From contig NZ_AUEC01000043.1 of NCBI RefSeq assembly GCF_000425785.1, positions 1 to 44,732 on the forward strand: a stretch of 44,732 bases of DNA, read 5' to 3'. The notes beneath the pieces are model-generated. The model did no database searches and had not been told where the DNA came from. It saw only the letters and a program-made list of their open reading frames with translations. Positions 34,901 to 42,210 of this stretch are shown here, one piece after another. The translations under genes and the position numbers were made by a program. This stretch comes from Pseudomonas taiwanensis DSM 21245. Its GTDB lineage: Bacteria; Pseudomonadota; Gammaproteobacteria; Pseudomonadales; Pseudomonadaceae. Position 1 is the stretch's first letter. The number at the start of each line of letters is the position of its first letter.

Positions 34901-35579
34901 GTAGGCGTGGCAGGTGGCCGCGATTGAGCTGGTAGTGGGTGGAGATCGTGTCTCCGATGAACACGTCGGCTTGGCCAAAGGCTACGGCGGCAAGGGCCTG
35001 GGATGATGAGCCGAAGGCCAGCAGCTCGGCCTTGGGGTAGGTGTCATGGACTTTTCGCTCGGGCTGGTAATGATACAGCATGCCCAGGCGCAGCCCATCG
35101 AGGTCACGGTCCACCGCACGTTTTTCATATTCGCGTGTGACCAGCACCGGTTGGTCGATGGCATAGGGGCGGGACAGCACCAAGCCGTCGGTTTGTGCTT
35201 CGTAGCTGTTGGCGCTGCCGAGCAGGTCGATTTCACCCCGTTTCAGGGCCTCGACCGCTGCTTGTCGGTGAGGGTAGCGCAAAACCCGTATTGGCAGCTT
35301 CAGGGCTTTGCCAATCAGGTTGGCGTATTCAGCGGTGAGGCCCTGGTAGTCGCGGCCACCGCTGGTGATGTCGAACGGAGGGTAGTCCGGTGCCGAGGTG
35401 CCCAGCACCAGTTCGCGACGATTCTCCAGCCATTGCTGCTGCTCGGGTGTCAGTTGCGGATAGGTCGCGGTCGTACCGGAGCGGGGCAGCAACGCATAGG
35501 CGGTGGCTTCATGGTGTGTCGCCTGGGCCGCACTCATCATGATCAAGCCAAGGAACATGCAGACAACGTAGCGTGCCAT
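31965..35579 (-). CDS. BvgS-like hybrid sensor histidine kinase
   Basis: A 1204-residue phosphorelay sensor. A signal peptide (about 1-20, ending AAQA) is followed by two tandem periplasmic solute-binding (SBP_bac_3, Venus-flytrap) domains (about 45-270 and 290-515), one TM helix (about 531-553), a PAS domain (about 575-690) with PAC, HisKA with phospho-accepting His719 (ISHEIRTPMN), HATPase (about 825-935), receiver with Asp1010 (VLDCNMPHMNG) and an HPt domain with His1144 (DQAHKIL). This order is that of Bordetella BvgS and E. coli EvgS. Nicotinate-, pH- or amino-acid-type inputs are known for relatives; the ligand here is unknown. The regulator gene lies directly upstream (8 bp gap), presumably co-transcribed. 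Confidence 0.95.
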   Translation of the reverse strand: MARYVVCMFLGLIMMSAAQATHHEATAYALLPRSGTTATYPQLTPEQQQWLENRRELVLGTSAPDYPPFDITSGGRDYQGLTAEYANLIGKALKLPIRVLRYPHRQAAVEALKRGEIDLLGSANSYEAQTDGLVLSRPYAIDQPVLVTREYEKRAVDRDLDGLRLGMLYHYQPERKVHDTYPKAELLAFGSSSQALAAVAFGQADVFIGDTISTHYQLNRGHLPRLRMASFSQHEAVGFGFAMRQDDTTLRELVNATLDIQPSVVRTSIFKRWSAGSDTLLTDRQLQLTAAEEKWRQTHPTVRVAIDETAAPVSFFDGVGHFRGISADLLELVRLRTGLRFEVQRASGIADMITRLKDGRVDMIAAFATDGADGTALRLSRPYLESAYVLVTRANEQPLDTLEQLQGHRIAITRYSAMDEMLSRRYPLIGWIETESAFYSMALLRSGAVDAVITTLLDANHAVSGNPDLIIRSSIDSEPASFAMAMPSASSELASILDKALMSISPEELGVINNRWRGYSVHEDNTWQGFLRLAVQVLLGTGLLLLLALLWNARLRRQIKQRQLAERALNDQLAFMRALINGTPHPMYVRDREGCLQSCNDSYLEAVQASAEDVIGKRLEDSLNGDPEHTRQIQADYHRVMSIGTPLILDRPLRVKGQEMTIYHWILPYRDSMGEVKGIIGGWIDISERRKLVQQLRQAKQQADDANRAKSTFLATISHEIRTPMNAVIGMLELAVKRANRGQVDRSALEVAYLSAKDLLGLIGDILDIVRIESGHLSLAPEPVNLAALIESVGRVFDGQARQKNLSLEVLIAPGARCHALLDPLRFKQVLSNLTSNAIKFTEHGQVRISVDVQDDDGTGLGLLDLEVRDSGIGIQADDLHRLFSPFVQANPHSQGARAGTGLGLAICRNLCEMMGGKLTIKSLEGVGTQVRLVMPLQRVGPPSRAVPANDAVQTPDPRLNILVIDDHPANLLLMEQQLSYLGLSQSSANNGPEGLEKWREGNFDALVLDCNMPHMNGYQLATAVRAEEQRSGRARCVILGYTANAQPEVTQKCLNAGMDDCLLKPISLGTLSKYLADIKPRQPASAAKRHPFCLEGLGTIVGNDPSARTRFMTTLLESLRQDLTVLMQMDPVEDALEISDQAHKILSAARMLEAQRLMAACEALEETALPTSMVKTRRQALARHMRRVEKALARHLSGPARAQ

Positions 35580-35587
35580 GCCAGGCC

Positions 35588-36208
35588 TCAGACCAATGCG
35601 TTGCGTTTGGCCATGTCTATCAGGTCGACCAGTGTATTGACCTTGAGCTTTTGCATCAGTCGTTTCTTGTAGGTGCTGACGGTTTTGTTGCTCAGGAACA
35701 TGCCCTGGGCAATCTCCTTGTTGCTTCTGCCTTGGGCAAATAGTTGCAGCACCATAAGTTCGCGGTCATTAACCTGTCGGAAAAGTTTTAAATCGGCGTC
35801 CGACGCTTCCTGGGAATAATTCATTGCCTGGCTGGGGAAATAATTGTATCCAGCAAGTACAGCCTTGATGGCGCTCAGCAGTTCGCTGAGGTCTTCCTGC
35901 TTGCACACATAACCGGCCGCCCCCGAATGCATGCAGCGCACCGCGAACAAGGCCGGGGACTGGGCGGTGAGTACCAGCACTTTCAATGGCAAGGCCATGT
36001 TCTGGAGGCGTGACAGCATTTCCAGGCCATCGAGCATGGGGATGCTGATGTCGAGAATCACCAGGTCGGGGAGGGCGTCGCGGATCCTCTGCATGGCATC
36101 GACACCGTTGTCCGATTCGCCGACGATCTTGTAGTTCTGGTTCTCCAGCAGCATGCGTACAGCCAGGCGGATAACGGGGTGGTCATCGACAATGAATACG
36201 GATTGCAT
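35588..36208 (-). CDS. BvgA/EvgA-like LuxR-family response regulator
   Basis: A 206-residue regulator: receiver domain with DD (8-9) and phospho-acceptor Asp53 (LVILDISIPMLDG), then a LuxR-type HTH (about 140-200; SNKEIAQGMFLSNKTVSTYKK split over 160-182). ATG 36208 has AGGAAG six bases before it; an upstream extension to 36247 is not family-like. It is the likely partner of the hybrid kinase just downstream. The target genes are unknown and no obvious target lies nearby. Confidence 0.95.
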   Translation of the reverse strand: MQSVFIVDDHPVIRLAVRMLLENQNYKIVGESDNGVDAMQRIRDALPDLVILDISIPMLDGLEMLSRLQNMALPLKVLVLTAQSPALFAVRCMHSGAAGYVCKQEDLSELLSAIKAVLAGYNYFPSQAMNYSQEASDADLKLFRQVNDRELMVLQLFAQGRSNKEIAQGMFLSNKTVSTYKKRLMQKLKVNTLVDLIDMAKRNALV

Positions 36209-36441
36209 GTTCAACTTCCTGCGGATTAGTGGCGAAGGCAGGTGCACCTTAACTCAGTTGGAAGTCAGCGGGCATGCGAGGAACGACTGTTAGCGATATA
36301 TGGGAAATCGCTTACAAGAAAAAACAAATAAGACTACGAAAATGCCACGTGTTGTTATTCATTTGACTGATTTAGTAACTTTATATTTGCTAAAAACAAG
36401 CCGTGTTTAGCCTTGCTCGGCGGTATGTAGGAGTTTTCTTT
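36209..36441. other. AT-rich upstream region of the BvgA-like regulator
   Basis: Notably AT-rich for this genome (for example 36290-36400: runs such as AAGAAAAAACAAATAAGAC and TTTATATTTGC). It likely holds the promoter of the phosphorelay operon. No specific box was identified. Confidence 0.5.
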
Positions 36442-36442
36442 C

Positions 36443-36474
36443 AAAAAGGGTGGCGCGGGCAGCCGCCGCGCCAC
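36443..36474 (-). terminator. Rho-independent terminator of dgt
   Basis: On the minus strand GTGGCGCGG (36474-36466) pairs with CCGCGCCAC (36458-36450), followed by CC and a T-run (36447-36443), 12 bp after the dgt stop. Confidence 0.88.
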
Positions 36475-36485
36475 GTGACAGGTAC

Positions 36486-37817
36486 TCATACCGGGCTGGA
36501 ACGACCTGTCATTTCCCGTGCCATTTCGCTGGCATAGCTGTCGGTCATGCCGGCGATGAAATCGATCATGCGCAGGAAGGCATTGTGCAGTGAACCGTGT
36601 GGGTCGGGCGCATTGTTGCCGATCAGGTCGAGCACCCGGCGGCTCTTGAACGACGGTGAGCGGCCGCCATGTTGTTCCAGAGCAGCTCCGCAGAAGGTGT
36701 TGAGCAGGATTTCCAGCGTGGTGTAGGCGCCGATCTCGTGCAGGGTCTTGCGTTTGTCCTGGAAGATCTTGTTACGCGCCATGTCCTTGGCCTGCAGAAC
36801 GCAGCGCTTGGCCGGGCCATGCATGTGCTCCACCAGATCCCCTGGCAGACGGCCGGCCAACAGCGCCTGTTGCTGCTCGACGAAGGCGCGGGCGGCTGCG
36901 TTGGTCAGGTGCTCGATGGCCTTGCCGCGCAGGATGGCCAGCTTTCGTCGCCGGGAGTCCGAGGGGCCGAGTTGGCGGTAGGTTTCGGGCAGGTCGTCGC
37001 CAACCAGGTCGAGCAGCAGCGCTTCGACCTCCGCGTACTGGAGCAACTCCATTTCCAGACCGTCTTCCAGGTCGATCAGCGCGTAGCAGATGTCGTCGGC
37101 CGCCTCCATCAGGTACACCAGCGGGTGACGCGCCCAGCGTTGGTGCTCGAGCAGTGGCAGGCCCAGTTTGCGGGCGATCTGCTCCAACAGCGGCAATTCG
37201 CTCTGGTAGCACCCGAATTTATGCTTCTTGTAGCCCAAGGCATCCGCGTGGCGGGCGCTCCAAGGGTATTTGAGGTAGGTGCCCAGCGTGGCGTAGGTCA
37301 GTCGGGTACCGCCATCGAACTGGTGGTACTCCAACTGCGTGAGCACACGGAAACCCTGGGCGTTGCCCTCGAAATTGAGGAAGTCGGCCCTTTCGTCATC
37401 GTTCATGTCGTCCAGCCAGCCACGATCCGCGGCCTGCTGGAACCAGTGACGAATAGCGTCCTCGCCTGAATGGCCGAACGGCGGGTTGCCGATATCGTGG
37501 GCCAGGCAGGCGGACTGTACGATCATGCCCAGGTCGCTGGGGGCGCACCAGTCCGGCAAGCTGTCGCGCAGGGTTTCGCCAACCCGCATGCCCAGCGAAC
37601 GGCCGACGCAGCTGACCTCCAGGGAATGGGTCAGGCGGGTATGGATATGATCGTTGCTGGAGACTGGGTGTACCTGGGTCTTGCGTCCCAGGCGGCGAAA
37701 GGCGCCCGAGAAGATGATCCGGTCGTGGTCTTTGTGGAAGGGGCTGCGGCCGAGTTCTTCGGGGCTGTACAGGGCTTTGCCCAGGCGTTCACGGGTCAGC
37801 AGGGTTTGCCAGTCCAA
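36486..37817 (-). CDS. dgt: dGTPase-like HD-domain triphosphohydrolase
   Basis: A 443-residue HD-superfamily enzyme of the Dgt family, which hydrolyses dGTP (or other dNTPs) to the nucleoside and tripolyphosphate. Metal-binding motifs are HTRLTHSLEVS (His64) and AHDIGNPPFGHSGEDA (His107-Asp108). The N-terminal RSPFHKDHDRIIFSGAFRRL is typical of Dgt. The usual role is dNTP-pool control. The gene follows the yqjDEK-like set at 81 bp, with a strong hairpin (37860-37886) between. Confidence 0.93.
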   Translation of the reverse strand: MDWQTLLTRERLGKALYSPEELGRSPFHKDHDRIIFSGAFRRLGRKTQVHPVSSNDHIHTRLTHSLEVSCVGRSLGMRVGETLRDSLPDWCAPSDLGMIVQSACLAHDIGNPPFGHSGEDAIRHWFQQAADRGWLDDMNDDERADFLNFEGNAQGFRVLTQLEYHQFDGGTRLTYATLGTYLKYPWSARHADALGYKKHKFGCYQSELPLLEQIARKLGLPLLEHQRWARHPLVYLMEAADDICYALIDLEDGLEMELLQYAEVEALLLDLVGDDLPETYRQLGPSDSRRRKLAILRGKAIEHLTNAAARAFVEQQQALLAGRLPGDLVEHMHGPAKRCVLQAKDMARNKIFQDKRKTLHEIGAYTTLEILLNTFCGAALEQHGGRSPSFKSRRVLDLIGNNAPDPHGSLHNAFLRMIDFIAGMTDSYASEMAREMTGRSSPV

Positions 37818-37859
37818 GGCTCGATCTCCTGTCGGTCGATGGCCATAGCTTCCCGTGTC

Positions 37860-37886
37860 GCGGCTGGCGGTGCAAGCGCCAGCCGC
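37860..37886. other. 10 bp GC-rich hairpin upstream of dgt
   Basis: GCGGCTGGCG (37860-37869), loop GTGCAAG, CGCCAGCCGC (37877-37886). It follows the yqjK-like stop on the minus strand; no U-run follows, so it may be a weak terminator or processing site. Confidence 0.5.
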
Positions 37887-37898
37887 TGATCATTCCCC

Positions 37899-38225
37899 TC
37901 AGGGGCGCCGATTCTGCATGAACAGGCGAATCAGTGGCAGCAAGCTACCCCCCAGCCGCACCAGACGGGCCAGGTTGCCGCTGCGCATGCCTTTGCCTGT
38001 GAGGAAACCCATCGCTACCACAGCGCCGAGCCCCCACAATGGCGCATGCTTGATGCCCAGGCCGTCCTGCAGCGAATTACCCATGCCGCGCACGCGTCTG
38101 AGTGGTTCGAGCAGTTGCGCCGACTCGTGGCGAATTTCCTGACGGTGCATTTCCAGGCGCAGGCGCAACAGTGCCTTGCGCAGTTCCCTTGGGTTTCGAG
38201 TATTTGGCAATTCCGGCAGGCTCAT
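37899..38225 (-). CDS. YqjK-like small basic membrane protein
   Basis: A 108-residue basic protein with a helical N-terminus rich in Arg/Leu (RKALLRLRLEMHRQEIRHES) and a hydrophobic stretch at about 62-78 (APLWGLGAVVAMGFLTGKG). The start overlaps the end of the yqjE-like gene by four bases (ATGA), so translation is coupled. Its place in a D-E-K order matches the E. coli yqjDEK operon. Function unknown. Confidence 0.85.
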   Translation of the reverse strand: MSLPELPNTRNPRELRKALLRLRLEMHRQEIRHESAQLLEPLRRVRGMGNSLQDGLGIKHAPLWGLGAVVAMGFLTGKGMRSGNLARLVRLGGSLLPLIRLFMQNRRP

Positions 38226-38596
38226 GGCAGTAGGCGCTCCCGGTCCTTGGCCAACTCTTCAAGCGTGGCGTTGAAGGGCGACGATTCGTCGAATACCGCG
38301 GCCTTGAGGCGCAAGCCGCAATACAGCGCGGCCAGGCTGTAGAACACGCACAGGCCAATGATGCCGGCCAGTCGATAGCTGTCCCACAGCAGTACCAGCA
38401 ACAGTCCGGACAAGGCTGTCAGCAACAGCAAAGCGAAGACCAGTGCCAGACCCGCGAACAACAGCAGGCTCAGGGTGCGGGCTTTCTGCTCCTGCAGTTC
38501 GATGCCGAACAGTTCGATATGGCTGTGCAACAGCCCGAGCAGGGCCGCACTCAGGCGTTTGCCCGAAACGCCGGCGCCGTTGGCGTCGTTCTCCAT
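38222..38596 (-). CDS. YqjE-like phage-holin-family membrane protein
   Basis: A 124-residue protein with two adjacent membrane helices (about 43-67 and 72-100) flanked by charged ends (MENDANGAGVSGKRLS; KDRERLLP). It belongs to the holin-family label (DUF1469/YqjE), but it is a chromosomal membrane protein here, not a phage holin: no phage genes are near. Coupled to the yqjK-like gene downstream and ten bases from the DUF883 gene upstream. Confidence 0.88.
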   Translation of the reverse strand: MENDANGAGVSGKRLSAALLGLLHSHIELFGIELQEQKARTLSLLLFAGLALVFALLLLTALSGLLLVLLWDSYRLAGIIGLCVFYSLAALYCGLRLKAAVFDESSPFNATLEELAKDRERLLP

Positions 38597-38605
38597 GGGT
38601 ACTCC

Positions 38606-38920
38606 TCAGCGCCGATTGGCCAACAGGCCGATCAGCAGGCCAACGCCCGCAGCGATACCGATCGCGTGCCAGGGCTTTTCCTGCACATACTGCTCGGCGG
38701 CACCCAGGGCGGCCTGGCCGCGTTCGCGCACTGAGTCCTGGGTCAGTTGCAGCGTTTCGCGGGCCTGGGTCAGGCGCTCGTGGATCTGCTCGCGCAGTTC
38801 GTCGGCCTGGTCGCCTGCCAGGTTGGCGGTGTCGGCAAGCAGTTTCTCGGTGTCTCGCACCAGTGCCTGGAAGTCAGCCATCAATATCTCTTGTGCATTC
38901 TTTGCCGATTTGCTGGCCAT
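38606..38920 (-). CDS. DUF883 (YqjD/ElaB-like) tail-anchored protein
   Basis: A 104-residue protein: an amphipathic coiled-coil body (about 10-75) and a C-terminal hydrophobic anchor with a glycine motif (GIAAGVGLLIGLLANRR). E. coli YqjD binds ribosomes and holds them at the inner membrane in stationary phase, under RpoS control. GGAGAG precedes ATG 38920; the longer frame to 38971 is not family-like. First gene of the three-gene set. Confidence 0.92.
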   Translation of the reverse strand: MASKSAKNAQEILMADFQALVRDTEKLLADTANLAGDQADELREQIHERLTQARETLQLTQDSVRERGQAALGAAEQYVQEKPWHAIGIAAGVGLLIGLLANRR

Positions 38921-39233
38921 GGGGCTCTCCCTTGAGTGTTGGTGAAAATTTCGAGTAACGCGGCGTGGCAAAGGTTCACTGCCAACGCTGGTATGGGCCT
39001 TGCTAAGTGTTTTGCCACGTCATGGGGCGATGGCATGGACCGTTGCGCCGATTCAGGGCGACACCCCGGCGGATACCAACAAACCTTAACCCAATCCTCG
39101 ACAAACCCAAGAAAAAACCACGCAGGCTCCAGCCAGGTCACTGAAACAGGGCAGGGGGCTGGCACCGATTAGGTGCACGGATGCAGGTTCTTGAACTGTC
39201 CTGGTGCTTTTTTTCAGCAGGTCTGCCTACGTC
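38921..39233. promoter_or_regulatory. Divergent region between the yqjD-like gene and amt
   Basis: 313 bp with no gene. It must carry promoters for both sides. A sigma-54-like TGGCATGG…TTGC (39030-39045) has the wrong spacing. An A-rich stretch (39108-39117) and a T-run (39208-39214) are visible. No operator is assigned. Confidence 0.4.
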
Positions 39234-40442
39234 ATGGAAAACATGCACAGCGCGATGGACTCCCTGGTCCATGGCTCCAATACGCTTTTCATCCTCATGG
39301 GGGCCATTCTAGTACTGGCCATGCACGCTGGCTTCGCTTTTCTGGAAGTGGGGACCGTGCGACACAAGAATCAGGTCAACGCATTGTCGAAGATCCTCAG
39401 CGACTTCGCCATATCGGCCTTGGTGTACTTCTTCATCGGTTACTGGATCGCCTATGGGGTAAGCTTCCTGCACCCGGCGGCGCAGCTGGCGGCCGACCAC
39501 GGCTATGCACTGGTCAAGTGCTTCTTTCTGCTGACCTTCGCCGCGGCCATCCCGGCCATCATCTCCGGCGGTATCGCCGAGCGGGCGCGATTCGCCCCGC
39601 AGCTGTGCGCAACCGCATTGATCGTTGCGTTCATCTACCCGTTCTTCGAAGGCCTGGCATGGAACGGCAACCTGGGTGTGCAGGCATGGCTGCAGGCTAC
39701 CTTCGGTGCGCCTTTCCATGACTTCGCGGGCTCGGTGGTGGTGCACGCCATGGGCGGCTGGCTGGCCCTGGCGGCAGTGGTACTGCTGGGCGCGCGGTGT
39801 GGGCGCTATCGGGAGGGCCGTCTGGTGGCGTTCGCGCCTTCGAGCATTCCATTCCTGGCGCTGGGTTCGTGGATTCTGATCATCGGCTGGTTCGGCTTCA
39901 ACGTCATGAGTGCCCAGACCCTGCAGGGGGTGAGCGGCCTGGTGGCGATCAACTCGTTGATGGCCATGGTCGGGGGAACGCTGGCGGCCCTGCTGGCCGG
40001 GCGCAATGACCCTGGCTTCCTGCATAACGGCCCATTGGCAGGCCTGGTGGCCGTGTGCGCAGGTTCGGACCTGATGCACCCGATTGGCGCTCTGGCCACC
40101 GGGCTGGTGGCGGGCGTGCTGTTCGTCTGGAGCTTCACCGCTGCACAGAACCGCTGGAAGATCGACGATGTGCTGGGTGTCTGGCCTCTGCACGGCTTGT
40201 GCGGGGTTTGGGGCGGAATCGCCTGTGGCATCTTCGGCCAGGTCGCGTTGGGCGGCATGGGCGGGGTCAGCCTGATCAGCCAGCTTTTGGGCAGCCTGGC
40301 TGGTGTGGTGGTGGCGTTGGTGGGCGGTTTCGCGGTGTATGGAACCCTCCGTGCGCTGCATGGCCTGCGTTTGAGCCACGAGCAGGAGTTCCAGGGCGCC
40401 GACCTGTCGCTGCACCGCATCGGTGCCACCAGCCAGGATTGA
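39234..40442 (+). CDS. amt: Ammonium transporter, Amt/Mep family
   Basis: A 402-residue membrane channel for ammonium with about eleven TM helices and the Amt signatures (SALVYFFIGYWIAYG, DFAGSVVVHAMGGWLALA with the His-containing pore segment, HGLCGVWGGIACGIFG). The start is 39234 or ATG 39243 (MHSAMD); neither has an excellent ribosome site, so nine bases are uncertain. Unlike the usual glnK-amtB pair, no PII gene is adjacent. Confidence 0.93.
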   Translation: MENMHSAMDSLVHGSNTLFILMGAILVLAMHAGFAFLEVGTVRHKNQVNALSKILSDFAISALVYFFIGYWIAYGVSFLHPAAQLAADHGYALVKCFFLLTFAAAIPAIISGGIAERARFAPQLCATALIVAFIYPFFEGLAWNGNLGVQAWLQATFGAPFHDFAGSVVVHAMGGWLALAAVVLLGARCGRYREGRLVAFAPSSIPFLALGSWILIIGWFGFNVMSAQTLQGVSGLVAINSLMAMVGGTLAALLAGRNDPGFLHNGPLAGLVAVCAGSDLMHPIGALATGLVAGVLFVWSFTAAQNRWKIDDVLGVWPLHGLCGVWGGIACGIFGQVALGGMGGVSLISQLLGSLAGVVVALVGGFAVYGTLRALHGLRLSHEQEFQGADLSLHRIGATSQD

Positions 40443-40514
40443 GCCGAGTCAGATGCGCATAGGGCGGGACCGACCTAGAATAGAGGCTCTCCCATTCTCT
40501 GACCGGACCTGCCC

Positions 40515-40751
40515 ATGCTGCCTGAATGCCAACTGTTCGGCACCCTCGGTTGCCATCTATGCGAAGTGGCCGAGGCCGTGCTGATGCCTTTCGTCGAGCA
40601 CGGCCTGCTGGTGGAGCTGGTCGATATCGCCGAAGACGAAGCGTTCTTCGAGCGATACAGCCTGATCATTCCGGTGTTGCGGCGATGCGACAACGGCGCC
40701 GAGTTGCGCTGGCCATTCGATGCCGAGCAGGTGGTGACCTTTCTTGGCTGA
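40515..40751 (+). CDS. Glutaredoxin-like (DUF836) small thiol protein
   Basis: A 78-residue thioredoxin-fold protein with a CHLC redox motif at residues 13-16, a cis-Pro segment SLIIPVL and a C-terminal WPFDAEQVVTFLG. Function unknown; likely cytoplasmic thiol exchange. It ends 22 bp before the -35 of the following SOS-type promoter, so the next gene has its own control. Confidence 0.88.
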   Translation: MLPECQLFGTLGCHLCEVAEAVLMPFVEHGLLVELVDIAEDEAFFERYSLIIPVLRRCDNGAELRWPFDAEQVVTFLG

Positions 40752-40772
40752 CCTGTGCGAGGGCAGCCTGAA

Positions 40773-40816
40773 TTGACGGAATAGTGAAGCTCTCCGTATG
40801 CTGTATATAAATACAG
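40773..40816 (+). promoter_or_regulatory. Promoter overlapped by a LexA (SOS) box
   Basis: TTGACG (40773-40778), 18 bp, TATGCT (40797-40802): a good sigma-70 promoter. CTGTATATAAATACAG (40801-40816) is a full CTG-N10-CAG LexA operator, with the AT-rich centre of strong boxes. It overlaps the -10 and initiation region, a classical repression position. Confidence 0.88.
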
Positions 40817-40831
40817 TATCAGGGTGAACTC

Positions 40832-41140
40832 ATGCTCAACGTCGAGCAACTCAAGTACAGCGTCAACCGCATGTCGCCAGACCGGGTATGCGACGCCGTG
40901 GTCGAACTGCGTCTTGAAGGCCTGGTGACGGACGACCGCACCCCATTTGGCAAGGTGCATTTCAACACCTGCTTTGCCGAGATCGAGGCCTTGTTCCAAC
41001 GGGCCGGCTACCACCGGGCGCTCGATGTCGTGGGTTATCAGGGTCTGGTCTATGCGCTCTACGACCCTGGACGTTGGGAGGCGGTGGAGGTGTTGCGTTG
41101 GTTGAAAGAGCGTAGCGATGGAGTAGGGCGGGCTGGTTGA
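40832..41140 (+). CDS. SOS-controlled hypothetical protein, 102 residues
   Basis: The protein (MLNVEQLKYSVNRMSPDRVC, then VVELRLEGLVTDDRTPFGKVHF, ALDVVGYQGLVYALYDPGRW) is soluble, without signal peptide or TM helix. I do not recognise a domain. It has an AGGGTG box five bases before ATG 40832, and a LexA box ends 16 bases before the ATG. DNA damage should therefore induce it. It is followed after 51 bp by a pseudouridine synthase gene in the same direction, which may read through. P. aeruginosa LexA-regulon lists include small uncharacterised genes, as I recall; whether this is an orthologue of one is open. Confidence 0.85.
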   Translation: MLNVEQLKYSVNRMSPDRVCDAVVELRLEGLVTDDRTPFGKVHFNTCFAEIEALFQRAGYHRALDVVGYQGLVYALYDPGRWEAVEVLRWLKERSDGVGRAG

Positions 41141-41191
41141 GCCGTCGGGCTTGGGGGATAATGCGCGGTCCTGATCGCCCAGAGCTTTGCC

Positions 41192-42076
41192 ATGACCACA
41201 CCGTTCGACCCCGCTCGCCAGCAGGCCAGCACCGTCTGCCTGCCACCTGGTAACTGGGCGACGGTTCTGGATTGTCTTTGCGACCACTTCAGCGCCATCA
41301 GTCGCGACCAGTGGCTTGACCGTTTTGCCCGTGGTCGTGTGCTCGATGCCGAAGGCCAGCCTATTGCAGCTCACCTGCCATATAGGCGGGGCATGCGCCT
41401 GCACTATTTTCGCGAAGTGCCCAATGAACGGCCGATCCCGGTGCAGGAAACCATTGTTCACATGGATGAGCACCTGGTGGTGGCTGACAAGCCGCATTTC
41501 CTGCCGGTGACGCCGACCGGGGAATACGTCGAACAGACCTTGCTGCGCCGCCTGATCCGCCGCCTGGACAATCCCCACCTGGTGCCGCTGCACCGGATCG
41601 ACCGGCACACCGCGGGCCTGGTGTTGTTCTCCGCCAACCCTCAGACCCGCAGCGCCTACCAGCGGCTGTTTCCCGAGCGGCGCATCGACAAGCGCTACCA
41701 GGCCATTGCTGCGGCGATGCCACAGCATGCATTCCCTTTGGTGCACCGAAGCCGCCTGGTACATGGTGAGCCATTCTTCCGCATGCACGAGGTCGAGGGC
41801 CAGAGCAATAGCGAGACCTTGGCCGAGGTGCTGGAAAAGCGAGGCGAGCTTTGGCGCTACGGGCTGTCGCCGGTAACCGGCAAGACTCATCAATTACGTG
41901 TTCATATGGCGGCGCTCGGGGCAGGGATCTGCAACGACCCGTTCTACCCGGTTTTGCTCAAGGAAGAAGACGATTACCAGCGACCGTTGAAGTTGCTGGC
42001 GCAGAGTTTGCGTTTCGAGGATCCGTTGACGGGGGAGCAGCGGTACTTCGAGAGTGGTTTGACGCTGGATTGGTGA
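41192..42076 (+). CDS. RluA-family RNA pseudouridine synthase
   Basis: A 294-residue pseudouridine synthase. The catalytic motif HRIDRHTAGLV has Asp137; a second conserved element is YGLSPVTGKTHQLRVHM. There is an N-terminal S4-like segment but weak. RluA-group enzymes modify 23S rRNA or tRNA uridines; the target here is not assigned. Located behind the SOS gene. Confidence 0.9.
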   Translation: MTTPFDPARQQASTVCLPPGNWATVLDCLCDHFSAISRDQWLDRFARGRVLDAEGQPIAAHLPYRRGMRLHYFREVPNERPIPVQETIVHMDEHLVVADKPHFLPVTPTGEYVEQTLLRRLIRRLDNPHLVPLHRIDRHTAGLVLFSANPQTRSAYQRLFPERRIDKRYQAIAAAMPQHAFPLVHRSRLVHGEPFFRMHEVEGQSNSETLAEVLEKRGELWRYGLSPVTGKTHQLRVHMAALGAGICNDPFYPVLLKEEDDYQRPLKLLAQSLRFEDPLTGEQRYFESGLTLDW

Positions 42077-42080
42077 AGCC

Positions 42081-42103
42081 GGGCCGCTATGCGGCCCGTT
42101 TTT
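42081..42103 (+). terminator. Rho-independent terminator of the pseudouridine synthase gene
   Basis: GGGCCGC (42081-42087), loop TAT, GCGGCCC (42091-42097), then GTTTTT. It lies five bases after the stop. Confidence 0.9.
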
Positions 42104-42141
42104 CATGCGGGCTCCTCGCAGGAGCACCCGATTGCTGTTGT

Positions 42142-42179
42142 CTTGCCGGTTCCATTGCTGGCAAGCCGGTTCCTACAGG
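42142..42179. repeat. REP-like element
   Basis: CTTGCC (42142-42147) and GGCAAG (42160-42165) form an inverted pair, followed by GCCGGTTCCTACAGG (42165-42179), the putida-group REP end. It lies between convergent genes. Confidence 0.7.
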
Positions 42180-42210
42180 CGGTGCGCGACGCCTGCAGGA
42201 GCGAGCAAGC

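Noticed and set aside
38222..38596. Phage remnant suggested by the holin-family protein
   Set aside because: It is a YqjE-type chromosomal gene in a D-E-K order; no lysin, tail or integrase gene is near.
39030..39045. Sigma-54-like TGGCATGG…TTGC before amt
   Set aside because: The GG-GC distance is 11, not the required 10 bases.
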